A stretch of DNA of 64,000 nucleotides from Augochlora pura (lineage: Eukaryota > Arthropoda > Insecta > Hymenoptera > Halictidae): positions 7,626,001 through 7,690,000 of the forward strand of contig NC_135774.1 of assembly GCF_028453695.1 (NCBI RefSeq), written 5' to 3'. The first letter of the stretch is position 1; the number at the start of each line of letters is the position of its first letter. Positions 38,801 to 50,893 of this stretch are shown piece after piece. The position numbers and the translations under genes were made by a program. The notes below the pieces were generated by a model. The model had not been told where the DNA came from. It saw only the letters and a program-made list of their open reading frames with translations, and did not search any database.

Positions 38801-41516
38801 TTTCAAAATATAGAGTTTTTTCATTCATGAAAGTTTTGTGCTAAAAATAATTTCTGAACTGAAAATATCACGGCGTGCAAGTACTTCAGAAACATAGTGC
38901 ACAGATTCCACCATCTGCTAAAAATTAAAACTGTTTACCTGCACCGGACAGATTTGCAAATATTGTGATAACAACTTTCTATTTAATCTGTACGTATTCA
39001 CTTCCTACGCGCATTTATAAATTGTACTCACCACTGATATTTAATATTGAATGTTCAACGCTTAGATGAATTAGCAATGCTTTTGGGTTTCTTTTCTCTT
39101 AAAGTTACCAATGTGCACGTGATTACTGATGATGATCCTGCACATATTTAAAATCAAGGAGTTAAACAGTACAATATTAACATATTATAATTTAACATTA
39201 GCACTTATATATATGGAAGAAAACGCGATGCAGTACATAAATTCCTCTAAATTTTGGTGTCTAATATAAATATAAACCAATAGATTTATCTGTAATGAAA
39301 ATGAAATTAAATGCATGACAATTTAATTGAATTTAGTACGTAATATAAAAAATGAAGGTAGTTTAGACCACTAATAAAAATAATTTTTAAATAATACTTT
39401 GCGATGAAAAATGCATAAATAAAGCAAATTCTTCTGCTTCTTAAGATTCTCTTTAGAAGCATTTAATTTGATTTCGTGCCTTATAAAAATAATCGATTGT
39501 TACAATTTCGCGATGAAAACGGAATAAACGAATATTCTTTTTCTTCCCACAATATGCACTCACTGTGTGTCTACGATTTCCATGTGCATCGTATCCACAC
39601 TTTAAGATATTTTACACACTTCACTTATTTGTGACTCATTTTTGTTACATCACCAGAAGTGAAACTACAAAACTTGTTTTGAACTGCAACTGCTGCGGAT
39701 AAAGTTAACATACTGAACTACTATATCGGTAGTCAACCATGCTATCTAACTATTTTTATTAATAATATACGTCTGATCTATGTTTCCAAAGTGATGATGA
39801 ATAATTAAAACTCAATGTTTTATATTTCTGTTTTCCGTTATTTCTAATGTAGAAATTCGCAAACATAGTTTATAGTTTATAGTTTATAGTATTTTCTTTG
39901 ACTTTATTTAAAATCTGCAAAATTGTAAGAATTACTTTCAGTTAAGTCATCCTGTATATTTATATATTTCTGTATTAGAAGTAATAGAAAACAAAAATAT
40001 ACAAATATAGTATTTTATTGAGTTTTCGTTTAGATATCAGTGATAATGCAAAAGCTATTTCAAATCTGTAATTACGCACAACACCCTGTAAGGAAACAAC
40101 TAATGTTTTTGGTAACGGTAGACTAAATGTACTGAATTAAAGAGACACCCTGTAAATTGCAATACGCAACTCGCCTCATTTGAAACAAATATTTATTTTC
40201 CGTGGACACAAAATTGTTGTTTCTCTGCTAATTATATTTAATATTAGCGAAAACAATATGTACCTTCTGGTATAACTCTGTCTCCTTACATATCAGGTGT
40301 CCCATTTGAAATTCCGTAGACAATTATAGCTTAAACTGTAGTAGATTTAAAAAAATATTTCCGATAAAACTTGCGTTGTTTCATCGTACTTGTGCAGTAT
40401 ATTGTTTATTTATACAAAGCTGTGTCTTTTTATTTAGACGAACGTTTAATCCGTTCCATAGAGAATTGATCTAATATCAATCTTCGAATGTCCTTCAAGG
40501 TCATCTATGTGAAAGTAGCATTCTCTTTCCACCAAGATTACCAAACTTAATGCCTTTAGACTTTTCTGTTGCGTGGCCTTGCGAAAGAAGTTTATCACGA
40601 GCACTAATCCAGCATACTAGATAACATGAAAGCTTCTACTAATAGAAGAATATCTAAAGATGTCAGTCAATAAATAGAACTTGTAGTTTCTAAGAGGCTA
40701 CATCTATCATCCAGAAATAGATTTGATCATTGTATCAATGTTGGATGTTCTCTTGAATGTGAAAGACACGAAATGACTTCAAGGACTATTAACAAAGGCA
40801 AGTCTTGAATGACAAAGATTAACTTTAAGTGATCTTCAAACACCAAAATGTTAGGTTAACGAAATCCATATAAAAATTCCACATAAAGAAACAAAGGTCA
40901 TTTTGAAATTTCGAAAGCACTGTCACATGGCGAAGCTTTATGACTGCAAACCTTTCCCCTCCCTTCGGGTCAAGGTTAGTTTTACGGTAATACCTGAACT
41001 CCTGCACCATTTTCGGACTGCAGCTTACTCAGCAGTCGAGGATGAGTACAGATATATCTCCGTTCTGACTGGCTAACGATTCACTGCTGACGCGATAAAT
41101 GCGCTGCGCATTGGTTTTGCGATAAAGTGGTGGGCATACAAACGCTTGCTTAACCCATTTGCATCCTCAAGAGGAATGATCCACGCTCGATTATTGTCAA
41201 TTATTCTGAATTAGTGAACTGTTTTTAAAGTCAGCTGCTAAATTGATAAGAAGACTGCGGATTTTTTGTATTTGTGGCAAAAATGGATAGATCAAATACA
41301 AAATATTATAAACATTTAAAAAATTCAGGAATAATATTGCTTTATTTTGAACCCAATCAAACAATTGAAGAAATAAAGAAATGTCTTTGTAGTGTCTGCA
41401 TATAATTCAGGCAGACTATTTTTATTTTACATAAAAATCCATAGTCCGTTAATGAGTTATTTATAGGAAAGAATCAATTAAGTGAATTGTAAATTAACAT
41501 TTAGGTATGTTTCACG

Positions 41517-41562
<46 letters not shown>

Positions 41563-42897
41563 TTCTCTTTCACTCGCTCACTTAATTTCCCGTTTTGCTT
41601 AAAAGAAACACAGACAATACCTATTTACAAATGAAATAAAAATAAAAAATAATATAAATAAATATATAATAAAAATATATGTAAATAAAAAATATAGGTC
41701 TACGATAAAAACATAATCTCGAAATAACTTTGGAAACGCCCACTGGAAAAAAATTAGTAATGCTATTTGACTTCCCATTCAAAATGTGTCAGCTTGTTTT
41801 TTTTATAAATCACGTGCCGAAGAGATTTTTTGCAATCTCTACTCAAGTGCAACATTCTATACAGTGGCATATCATATACGTTTTCAGACCTAAAACATAT
41901 TTCTATCCAGGTCTTATTGCTCTCTCCGTTCTCCATAGAAATCCGCATTTCCATAAATCATCATCGATTACTAAAAATTTTCGCCGCAAAACACAACAAT
42001 TTATACATTCTCGTCATTCCACTGTTTCGATGTTCTAGGTACATCCATAGTAAAGAGAAGCCGTTCAAATGCGGCGAGTGCGGCAAGGGCTTCTGCCAGA
42101 GCCGCACCCTCGCCGTGCACAAGATCCTGCATATGGAGGAGTCCCCGCACAAGTGTCCAGTCTGCGCCCGTAGTTTCAACCAGCGCAGCAACTTGAAAAC
42201 CCACCTCCTCACTCACACGGACCACAAGCCGTACGAGTGCACCTCTTGCGGCAAGGTGTTCCGTAGAAACTGCGATCTCAGGAGGCACGCGTTGACCCAC
42301 GCCGTAGGGGACGTGCCGCCGGAGGCCTTAGAGGAAGCCCTCAGGGACGACGACAGTCCCGAGGAGGACTGTCCAGAGACAGGATCGTCAGCGTCTGGAT
42401 CCGGGTCGACGTCGGGGTCCGCGAACGCTTCCTTGCCATCAGCATCGTCGACATCTTACCCTTCTCAAGGGTCCTCGGGGCCGCCACAACAACCCCCGTC
42501 AGCGTCCTCGTCCAATCTCCCCCAGAGACCTCAGCTTCAAATCAGAAGAGACCTGTTGCCCACAACGAAACCGTCAACGGTGACGAGCGGTGGGATCGGC
42601 GGCCACTCCGTAGCCCAGAATCCGCCGCCGGCCCATCCGCCCCCGCCGCCGCTGATTTTGACCTCGTACAGACGAAGAATCGGGTCACCGGGTCCGTCCA
42701 GGGTGCTTTTAGAGCTGCAAGAGCGCGAGAGGGAAAGAGAACGGGAGATAGAGCAATCCAGAGAAAGGGAACGCGACAGGGAACGCGAGGAAGAGGTCTC
42801 GCGTCCGCCCAGAGCACCCACCCCGCAACCGCTACCCCCTCCCAGACCAGCTCCTGCTAGACAAGGATTCACCATAGCCGACATTATGCGTCGGTAA
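35114..42897 (+). CDS. Odd-skipped family five-finger C2H2 transcription factor (bowl/sob type)
   Basis: The CDS joins 35114-35892 and 42039-42897 (1638 nt, 545 residues plus stop). Five C2H2 fingers lie at about residues 213-235, 241-263, 269-291, 297-319 and 325-347, all with complete Cys2His2 ligands. Finger 1 contains CKFCNRQFTKSYNLLIHERTH, the hallmark of Odd/Osr proteins. Other segments are a Ser/Gly-rich N-terminus, a MMVDKRKEL segment near residue 143, a Ser/Pro-rich linker, an Arg-Glu repeat tract and a C-terminal FTIADIM at 537-543, which fits the eh1-like Groucho motif of this family. Known role: sequence-specific nuclear regulators of segmentation, leg joints and gut. Five fingers favour bowl or sob over four-finger odd; I cannot separate those two. 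The start is the first ATG in frame after a stop at 35033-35035. A start in an upstream exon is possible, because an AG acceptor lies just before it. Confidence 0.95.
36038..36204 (-). mobile_element. GACTGCGG-family MITE, copy 4, in the Odd-family intron
   Basis: In reverse orientation: TAGACTGTGGATTTTTATGT at the left and ATAAATGCGTGAAATCCACA followed by GTCTA at the right, 167 bp. It keeps an empty TTAA at 36118-36121 followed (reverse strand) by AGAATGAAAG, matching the sequence beside the insertion in copy 3. Confidence 0.75.
41251..41449 (+). mobile_element. GACTGCGG-family MITE, copy 5, in the Odd-family intron
   Basis: Left end AAGACTGCGGATTTTTTGTA; right end GCAGACTATTTTTATTTTAC followed by ATAAAAATCCATAGTCCG; 199 bp, uninterrupted. 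At the place where copies 2 and 3 are split it reads TCAA (41357-41360) followed by ACAATTG. Confidence 0.8.
41519..41573 (+). repeat. (CT)n microsatellite
   Basis: A run of CT dinucleotides, about 18 perfect units followed by interrupted CTTT units. It lies in the Odd-family intron about 465 bp before the exon 2 acceptor. Confidence 0.95.
42039..42897 (+). CDS. Odd-family gene, last coding exon
   Basis: It begins after a TTCTAG acceptor (AG at 42037-42038) with GTACATCCATAG, which completes the Arg codon and supplies the second His of finger 2. Fingers 3-5 follow, then an acidic and Ser-rich stretch, a Pro-rich segment, an Arg/Glu repeat tract (about 42715-42798), another Pro-rich stretch and the terminal FTIADIMRR before TAA. 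The AT-rich frame continuing upstream of 42039 is intron. Confidence 0.94.
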
Positions 42898-43261
42898 AGG
42901 GGGTGAAGAGCAAAGAACATCGATGAAGAATACCAAATGATCGTCTGCTGTGAAATTGGGCTCGGTGGGACTTGTCTTAGGGACGAAACGTGTCATGGAC
43001 ATCATTTGGGTCACTGTAGTGATGGTTTTGACAATGACTATTTTTGGATCGTATAGAGCAATGCTGTCCACGGGGGACATCCGTTGTCCCCACTACCGCG
43101 CTTGCGACAGAAAATCAACACAGGTACAATAATGTGTCCCAACCCTGCTCACTTTTAAATCGCAGCTTGATCCATTGACAAGCGTCGATTTAAACATTTT
43201 ATTTGCTCTAATTGCCTAAGGATTCACTGTCAAGGCGGAATCCATTATCGATTGAGTGCAT

Positions 43262-43267
43262 AATAAA
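43262..43267 (+). terminator. Candidate poly(A) signal of the Odd-family gene
   Basis: This is the first AATAAA downstream of the stop codon at 42897, about 365 bp into the presumed 3' UTR, followed by GT-containing sequence. It is a positional inference only. Confidence 0.4.
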
Positions 43268-44180
43268 ATGGTGAGAATGTATGCGTCAGCTTAGGGAGTA
43301 AGAAAAGCGCACTGGAGCGGGTACCATTACTGCATTTGCTGTCATGCTACAGTAGTGCACACTAAGACCTGTTTTACACGAAGATACCTGCATCGCGATG
43401 TGTTCATGTGGCACATCGTTCGTCACCAGAAAAGTATCACGGTACTAGATTGCCCTCTAAATGCTTCCATTGAATTACAGGTACCGGTCGCGGCATTCAT
43501 CAAGCGTGCATCTCGATACAATTATCATCGTGTTGAAACAGGTCTTAAGCAAACGCTGTGACTTATTTTACAAATTCGCCTAAACAAAAAAGTGGGGATA
43601 CTGGCGAGATAGAAGTGGACGTTTCAATGAGCAAAATAGTGTACACCAATGTGTGCACTACTGTATTCAGAGCTGGTGAGAAGGGTCCTTAAAGGATGCG
43701 GATATAATTCGGTTTAACGTCCCTCCTGGTCTCACATGCACTTTCAATATTGCCTTACCTGAGCGTAGGCTTATACGGTCACATCTACGGACGAAATCGT
43801 ACGACTAAGAAAGTGAAGAAGGTGCGGAATGAAATGCGTATTTCACTAGGTAAAATAGAGCACCTCGATCGACAATCCACAAGAATAGACGTTAGTCAAG
43901 AACAGTCGCTACGAAAGAAGTCGGTAGTGTAAATTGGTGCATAGATCTTACGACTATGTTAATAGGCTCTGCCAAACAGTCAGCCAGGAGCATGAATTGT
44001 ACGGTCAGGCGGAGCCGTCGACAGTTGCCCGCAAAAAATCCCGGAAATCTGCTCGTCATCTCTGAATAAGTAAATAGCATTGTCTTCTTCAGCGAAAGGA
44101 TGCTTGGATGGGAAAGACGGAGCGTGGGGGCCCAACCGTGGACAGCACTGGTGTAAAGCTGCGTGATAGAGAGCCTGATC

Positions 44181-44903
44181 TCAGACCTGGGAAAATATTT
44201 GAAATGAAAATGAGAAATTTGAAATAATCCATTTCGAATCATTAATTACCTTATTGTTATTTAAAAATGAAAATAGCGATTCATTTGAAGTAATAGCAAT
44301 TTCAAATCATTAATTATTTACGGAAATAGTCCTCAGATATATGAAAGAAAATAATGCTGAAATATGACAAGAGAAAACAGATATTATTCTTCAGAAAAAT
44401 GTATAATTTAACATAGAAAATCAGATTGGTATTTCGATCTCGCATAAATGTTAATAAAGCTGTCAGTGCAAAGCAGATACTGATATTTAAAATCGGACTC
44501 AATTTCTAAGAAAAATTTCATAACAATCTCAAATCATTATTATAAGTAATAATGAATCGAAATAATATGTTATTTAACCCTCTTAATGCCGAAGAACAAT
44601 ATATCGTTGTTGGCTACTCTTGGAAAAATATTGTTTTTTTAATGTTTTTACTAAATAACAATTTTATTTCTTATTTCCCCTTTCCATTTGAATTTGGTAA
44701 TTATCAAGTTTTACAAAATTCTTGCAGTTTTTTTCCGAAATTTTATCAAACCATGTCAAATGAGATTTGTACATTTTGCTCGAGTACAAACAACTCTATT
44801 GGTCGGCACTGAGAGGGTTAAGATAATATATCAAATAATGGGACTTGAAATATTTCGAAATAATATTTCGAATAATGTCATTTCAATTGTTAACCAGGTC
44901 TGA
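44181..44903. mobile_element. hAT-type MITE carrying a nested TTAA element
   Basis: Ends are TCAGACCTGG and CCAGGTCTGA, a perfect 10-bp inverted repeat. They are flanked by gcctgatc and acctgatc, a 7/8 match of the 8-bp target duplication typical of hAT elements. Removing the nested insertion at 44578-44817 and one TTAA leaves about 479 bp, close to the 473-bp relative at 48049-48521. There is no coding content. Confidence 0.85.
44578..44817. mobile_element. TTAA-flanked (piggyBac-type) MITE nested in a hAT-type MITE
   Basis: TTAA at 44574-44577 and 44818-44821 bound a 240-bp element with inverted ends CCCTCTTAATGCCGA and TCGGCACTGAGAGGG (13/15 matching as inverse). TTAA duplication and CCC-type ends are typical of piggyBac-derived MITEs. 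The short open frame inside has no recognisable domain. Confidence 0.85.
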
Positions 44904-47900
44904 ACCTGATCACTCGGGAGTATTTACTCATAGACAGAGGGAATTATTCGAATAGTGTAAATCCACGGTTCTATCTTTGATGGTGCAATTAGAGATTACG
45001 TTGATCGAGAATAAGAAAATTTTATTAATTAGTACGGAGTATATACGAACTATAAGCAGAACCACAAAATTGTTGTAGTTTTTATATTTTTATACTGTGC
45101 TTGTACATTTCAACAAGATGCTTGTCTATTAAAGAAGGAATTATAGAGTTGCTTCTTAAATAATTCACCCACCTATCTGGTTGTAAAGTATGTGTTTTTA
45201 AGTGATTTATTTAAGGTTTAAAATTTGTGATTGTATTAGAGTATAATGATGAGATATTCCTGAGATCCTGGAGATGTTTGCCGAATGACTGCGTTTCACG
45301 CAAAGCAAATGCTTTTATTTTGCTATTGATCCACCGACTAAGTATCGCATATTTTTATTTTTGCCGATTGTTACTTGTTCGATCGCACACACATGTAATT
45401 TTTAGTTTAAATTGTTCAATTTAGTTTAATTTACAGTTTCGACTGTATTTTTGCAAAATTTTCTTCGTTTCGAGCTCGATTTACTTTTAGCTGTCCAAAA
45501 ATTAATTTATTCTCCTTTTGGTACGAAATTAACGAGGCAATTGTTTCTCATAAAATTATTTACTTTATATATGAAACTGTATTGCCATAAACAGATTTCT
45601 GTTGCTTAACGCTAATATCAAAAAATGCAACTGAAATCGATGAACTCGATTATACGAACCATAATTATTTACGAACAACGTTCAATTATGACAATCGTAC
45701 TGCCGAACCCACACATGGATTTACATTGTTCAAATTTTCAATGTCTCGTTGTACGACTGATTGATCGGAGAGTATTATGTAATAAGAAACATCACGGCGT
45801 GGTAGAAATATTACTACTGAAGTTAAATAACAAAATGTCACAGCGAGTGATTACAGATAGATATTGTAAAAATGATATTTTTAATACTATTGCAATTTCA
45901 TCGAAAAGGAAACTGACATTGACAATAATAACGGCATCAGCTGTATTCTTGTAAAATGGTAATAATGCCAACCTATACAATTTTGAAGCTCTTCTGTGTA
46001 AAGATTAACATTTTTATTTTTTATTTTATAATTCTGCAAGAAAGTTTCTTTTACGTAAGAACACTTCATAGAAATGAGCATAGAGTAATTGTTACCTGTT
46101 AACGGATACTATTTTATTTTTGTTTCTTGCTGCTCATAAATTTTGTTGTTTACGAACGAGTCGACATACAGATTCTAAAACGACTATTCGTTCGCGTTTC
46201 GTTATTAAATAATTTCCCACAATATTTTTACTGTCTCGTGATGTACTTCTATTCGTATTAGTAATTGATGATTTTGTGCGCAACGTCCATGGAAAAAAAA
46301 GACGTGGAGAGCATGGAGAAGCAGGTTGGAAGAGTACAATATAGATAGTTGAAAACATCGACAATGATGAAAATGTATTAGTGCCTTAAGATGATATTTT
46401 TGTATATATAAAACAAGTGTTGAAATTCATTTGATATCGGAACATTGAATTTCCATATAGATCGCCGCCACTGTGGCCATATCTTTTTTCCATGTCGGTT
46501 TTCCACAGTTCGGAAAATCGCGAAATGTGTATTTTTAAAACTTCGATTACACTCGATTGTTCCAGTGATAACAAGAGAACGCGTAAGAAACGATTTATCT
46601 CACTATAGTCGGTCGAACGAGGCGAGAGCGTAGATATGGCAGGCTGCTGGCGAGTAGACGCGTGAGTAAGGCAGGGCCGGCACACAATTTCAAATACCCC
46701 GAGGCCTAAAGAGATAAGATGCTACTTTACCGAGTAAGAAGTTACTTATTCTCAATATGGTGCGAAATTAATTTGCTGGCAATTTAAATATATTAGAATA
46801 AAAATTCGAGGGTTAAATTCTTCCTCGGTTCGCTTGTGAAGGCCCTCTGTAAAGGACCACTATGATTTCGCCCCTGAGCAGCGGCCATTCAACTGCCGCC
46901 GCAGCATGAACTCTCTGTTTGCTTCCACTTTCTCGTCTCGTTCGACGGACGATTAGAAACGACGGAAATGTACGAAATTATAATCTAGTAACAAAAATAA
47001 TTTCGTTGACGATTATATATAGTAAGAAGAGATTCGTACCACTATTAAATTTACATAATTAGGTCGGACGATAATTCAGTGAAATATAAAACGTATTCTC
47101 CGTTTTTGAAGAGACGAACACTAGAACTACTGTAAACTGAGAAATACTTGTTTGTTCACCACGATTTTTCTAATACTCAAAAACATCTGATTTTTAAAGG
47201 ATCTAATTGTGACACATTGCACAAGTATGGATCTGTAATTAACAAAAACCCACTTGTAATCGATTTCATTTAAAAAAGCTATGTCTAATCTTTCCAGTAT
47301 TGAATAAAATAAAAAAATATGACAAAAGAGATATCTACTTTTTACACTAGTTTTATAGGATTTTGTATTATATTTGTATCATAGTAATGCTACTCAGATT
47401 TTATTACTCATATTGCTTATGTTATATTCATATTATAAATCATAAAAAGATCATGATAAATTAAATTCATAAAAATCACGATAAGCTACATGAAAGGATT
47501 AATTACTATAGCAAATTTTTCATAAGAGAAAGATATTTGTGTTATGACACTAATAAGTATTTATTCATTTTCCATATAAGCAATTTTATCCTTTTTTCTT
47601 ATGGTTCCCGTAGTTCTGCTGTTAAAGATGACCGAGCATGTTGTACAGCGACGACCTATTCTAAAAGCTAAATAATGGGCTCAAATTGAAAATTTTCAAT
47701 TACGGATCGGTCCTAATAATGCACAGAAAATATCATTTCATGAATAATGTATGTTATATGTAATCTGGCCATCATATATTTTATTGTTTCATTTTACGCA
47801 ATATTTAAAAATGTAAAATTCCACGAGGTACGAAACTCTTTTTTTTCACATTTATACCATAGCAATGTCAACTGTAAATCGTTTTACACAAAACCGATTG

Positions 47901-48048
47901 TTAGACTGAAAATGTTACGGATTCATGGTAAATACGATTAGTTGCCACGTAAAATAATGCACAGATTGCAAGTATTGAAGAGTATTATTGAATAAGTTTA
48001 TTCAAATCATTAACTAATTTCTAATTTCTATTCCGCCTGAGAATCCAC

Positions 48049-48521
48049 GAAGAGCTGGGTGATATTTATTGAGAAAATATTTGAAATACTCTTTTGAATA
48101 ACAGATTCTCCACAATTTAAATAAAATAGTAGTTCAAATAGCAAATAGAATTTCAGTAAATAATGTATTTTATTTCGATAATGAAGCATGAAATGAGTAT
48201 TTGATTTTGAAAATTTATAATATATATAAGATAAAATATAAGAACAAATGTAGAGGAAATATAAATAGTAAAATAAAATGATTTTATTTGTTGAAATCAG
48301 TTAAATAAATAAAATATTTCGTACTATGGGACCAATATTTTTAATGTTTTTCAAATCAAATATTATTTGAAAAATTTCTCAGAACGAATCAAATATTTTG
48401 TTTTGTAAAAGTAGGCACTTTTGAACAGATAAAATATTTTATTTTCAAAAATGCATGCATCATCTAAAATAAAATATTTATTTACTATTTGCCATTTGAA
48501 ATACCATTTTATCCAGCTCTG
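48049..48521. mobile_element. hAT-type MITE (AGAGCTGGGT ends)
   Basis: Inverted ends are AGAGCTGGGT at 48051 and ATCCAGCTCT at 48511-48520. The flanks gaatccac (48041-48048) and ggatccac (48521-48528) match at 7/8. Its interior matches, as reverse complement, the element at 847, including CAGAGCTGGRTAAAAT and ACTGAAAATATT-like blocks. Confidence 0.8.
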
Positions 48522-48693
48522 GATCCACATTTTACTGATTATAAAAATTGACGAACAAATTCTTATTATCATACTGCTGATGTTCACGCGTTTACAGCGT
48601 ATTTTACGTTACGATATTCTCATCAACGAAAAAACATTGCAATTACTATGGGCATCCGTGATCAATATGTAGCCCTCATGACAATAATTATGA

Positions 48694-48886
48694 ATAGACT
48701 GCGGATTTGATACATTCGGTACAACAACAATTAAATGCAAAACAGTAAAGACGCCTCAGACATTTTAAAATATCATTGAATTATTTTCCAGTTATTAAAA
48801 CGATTAAGAAACGAAGCATATATCTGTACAGTTCTTGTATCTTGTAATTAACGTAACAGTTTTTATTTTGCATTAAAATCCGATAA
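48694..48886 (+). mobile_element. GACTGCGG-family MITE, copy 6
   Basis: Left end ATAGACTGCGGATTTGATAC; right end AACAGTTTTTATTTTGCATT followed by AAAATCCGAT; about 193 bp. An unoccupied TTAA is at 48804-48807, about 112 bp from the left end. Confidence 0.75.
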
Positions 48887-50317
48887 AAACTCAACGAAGC
48901 GAAAGTGAAAAAACGAGACACAAAGAGAGATTTCGAGAATAATACAATTTTTCATGCATTTCCAGAAATGGAGTCACAGAAAATATGCATTAATGCTCGT
49001 GACGAGAAGAAATTCACGATGACACGGAGGGTTCCTAATAGAAAATCGAATTTTGAGGAGCTCCGCGTCACAGAAGGGGCGCGTCGAATAAAAATAGGAG
49101 GAGAGGAAGGTCCTCGGGTCGTTTTCTTTGTCCGGAATGTGTCTAGAAAGGAGCAACGCGGATTCCGTGGCCGGTGGAGCAACCTGCACTGCCACTGCAA
49201 CATTTGACAGGTGCAACGGGGTGTTGGCGCTACTCGGTTTCGATGTTACCTGCTCCGTTCTAAAAATATTCCCCGACCCTAGACGAGCAACCCTCTTTTT
49301 TCTCTCCTTCTATTCTCCGACCAGACAATCATTACGGATCCTTTTGTGACCCACGAGCCGCCTTTTAACCGCAACGCTGATCCCCTCGGTTTTACTACCG
49401 GCTCCAAAACCCGTATCCCCTCGAACCGATTTCGAGAAGAGTGGGGACGCGAGATAGAGGACTGTGGAATTCGTTCGATTCGCCCCTTCTACGACGTCTC
49501 GCTACCATACGAACCCTCCCACGAGTGGCATCGTGAGTTTCGAAGGGTGATCCCAGAATATTTCGGTGAAACCCTTAAATACAGGTTGTTCATTTTATCA
49601 TGAGCACGCGTAATAAATTGCATGATTTCATAAAACAATTATAAAGGTAGGGTAATATTTTCTTTCATGGTCGTTTCAAGTCGAATTTTAGAAGTCTTAT
49701 AAACGTGTTTGATAGTGTTCGATGTCATCTAATAGTCATGATATCGATGAGTTCGTTTTTATGATTTACGATACTGTATTAACACGTTGGCGTGTATCAC
49801 ACGTGTCTGCTTTGTGAGGCGGCGTATATTTGCTTATATTTTACCAATTAGGTTTATGTTATTTTATTTTAACGTTATAAACAGATATTCAATAGTAAAT
49901 TCAATATTATAAATATAACATAATTATTTAATTTTCTTAAATTTCGGACGTGGCCTCAGAGAAAATCGTAAATATCGACGTCGGTATCAATGTGTTAATG
50001 AAAATATATCTCGCATTTAAAAAATTGACAATGAACGTGATGGTTTGACTTAATATGACCTTGAAGAAAGTTGCCCTATCTTTATATTCGTTTTATGAAA
50101 TCGTGCTATTTTTCACCTACACATTTTCTACCAACGTCAAAAGTAAGAGAGATGTTACGTGTGCTCAAGATAAAATAAACACCTCTGATAATTTTTAGGC
50201 GCGACTTCAGATAATTTAATAGAGGCAAAGATAAACCATCTGCGTGACATCACATGCGGCCAAGATGTATAAACTATTTTAATATAATGCATAAATACTA
50301 GTCATGCAGTTTCAAAA

Positions 50318-50430
50318 TACAGGGTGTAACAAAATTATTGATACTCCGGGAAATGAGGAGCTCCTGAGACCATTTCAAATAACCTTTTCCTTTGCTAGAA
50401 TTTTTGCAAGAGATAAATAAATAGGTACTA
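50318..50430 (+). mobile_element. Left-end fragment related to the 59027-59570 MITE
   Basis: It begins TACAGGGTGTAACAAAATTA and continues with GGGAAATGAGGAGCTCCTGAGACCATTTCAAATAA in the order seen at 59027 and 56610. No matching right end was found nearby. Confidence 0.65.
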
Positions 50431-50854
50431 CATTCCTTTCTTTTTAAAATAATAAGTATTCTTTATAAGTTTATATTTTGGTCATTAAATTGTATCTTTT
50501 GCGATGTTAAATATCACTCATTATTTTTTCATCATTGTTTGCATCCGATGTTGAGATTTCGACAATGTAAAAGCACGTATATACAAGTGTTTGGAGAAAA
50601 ATGATTTATTGACAATTTATTGACATTACGCTTAAATTATAGATTTACAGACGCTATCGATCGGCCATGTCAGCCATTTTAAAATCATCTTGTGTTGAAT
50701 GCGATGTCACGTGTGGCCTATTTACCGTGAAGTAGAACCTCGCTCGTTGCACGAAACAAGAATCGAAAATTGATCAGTAATACTATATAAAAAGTTTTCG
50801 CAAAAATATTAAAAGTTTTATTTTTCACAAAAAGGTCCGTCGTGGAGGTGTAAC

Positions 50855-50893
50855 ATTGACAATTTTTGTTTTACGTAAAATCCGCAGTCTATT
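50855..50893 (+). mobile_element. Single end of a GACTGCGG-family MITE
   Basis: TTGACAATTTTTGTTTTACG followed by TAAAATCCGCAGTCTA matches the family right end. I did not find the partner end. Confidence 0.65.

Larger units (their letters stand above)
35893..42038 (+). other. Intron of the Odd-family gene
   Basis: This is a 6146-bp phase-2 intron, GTACTT to TTCTAG. It is AT-rich and holds no recognisable coding exon. It contains two complete GACTGCGG-type elements (36038-36204 and 41251-41449), single ends near 37075 and 38349, several CAGGGTG/CACCCTG transposon ends at about 39950-40310, a (CT)n tract at 41519-41573, and a segment near 40987-41080 that resembles 56260-56355. Confidence 0.85.

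Noticed and set aside
42537..42920. 127-codon - strand frame and overlapping frames
   Set aside because: Antisense shadows of the low-complexity C-terminal exon.
46674..46690. GGCAGGGCCGGC, resembling a hAT terminal repeat
   Set aside because: No inverted partner or 8-bp duplication found nearby.
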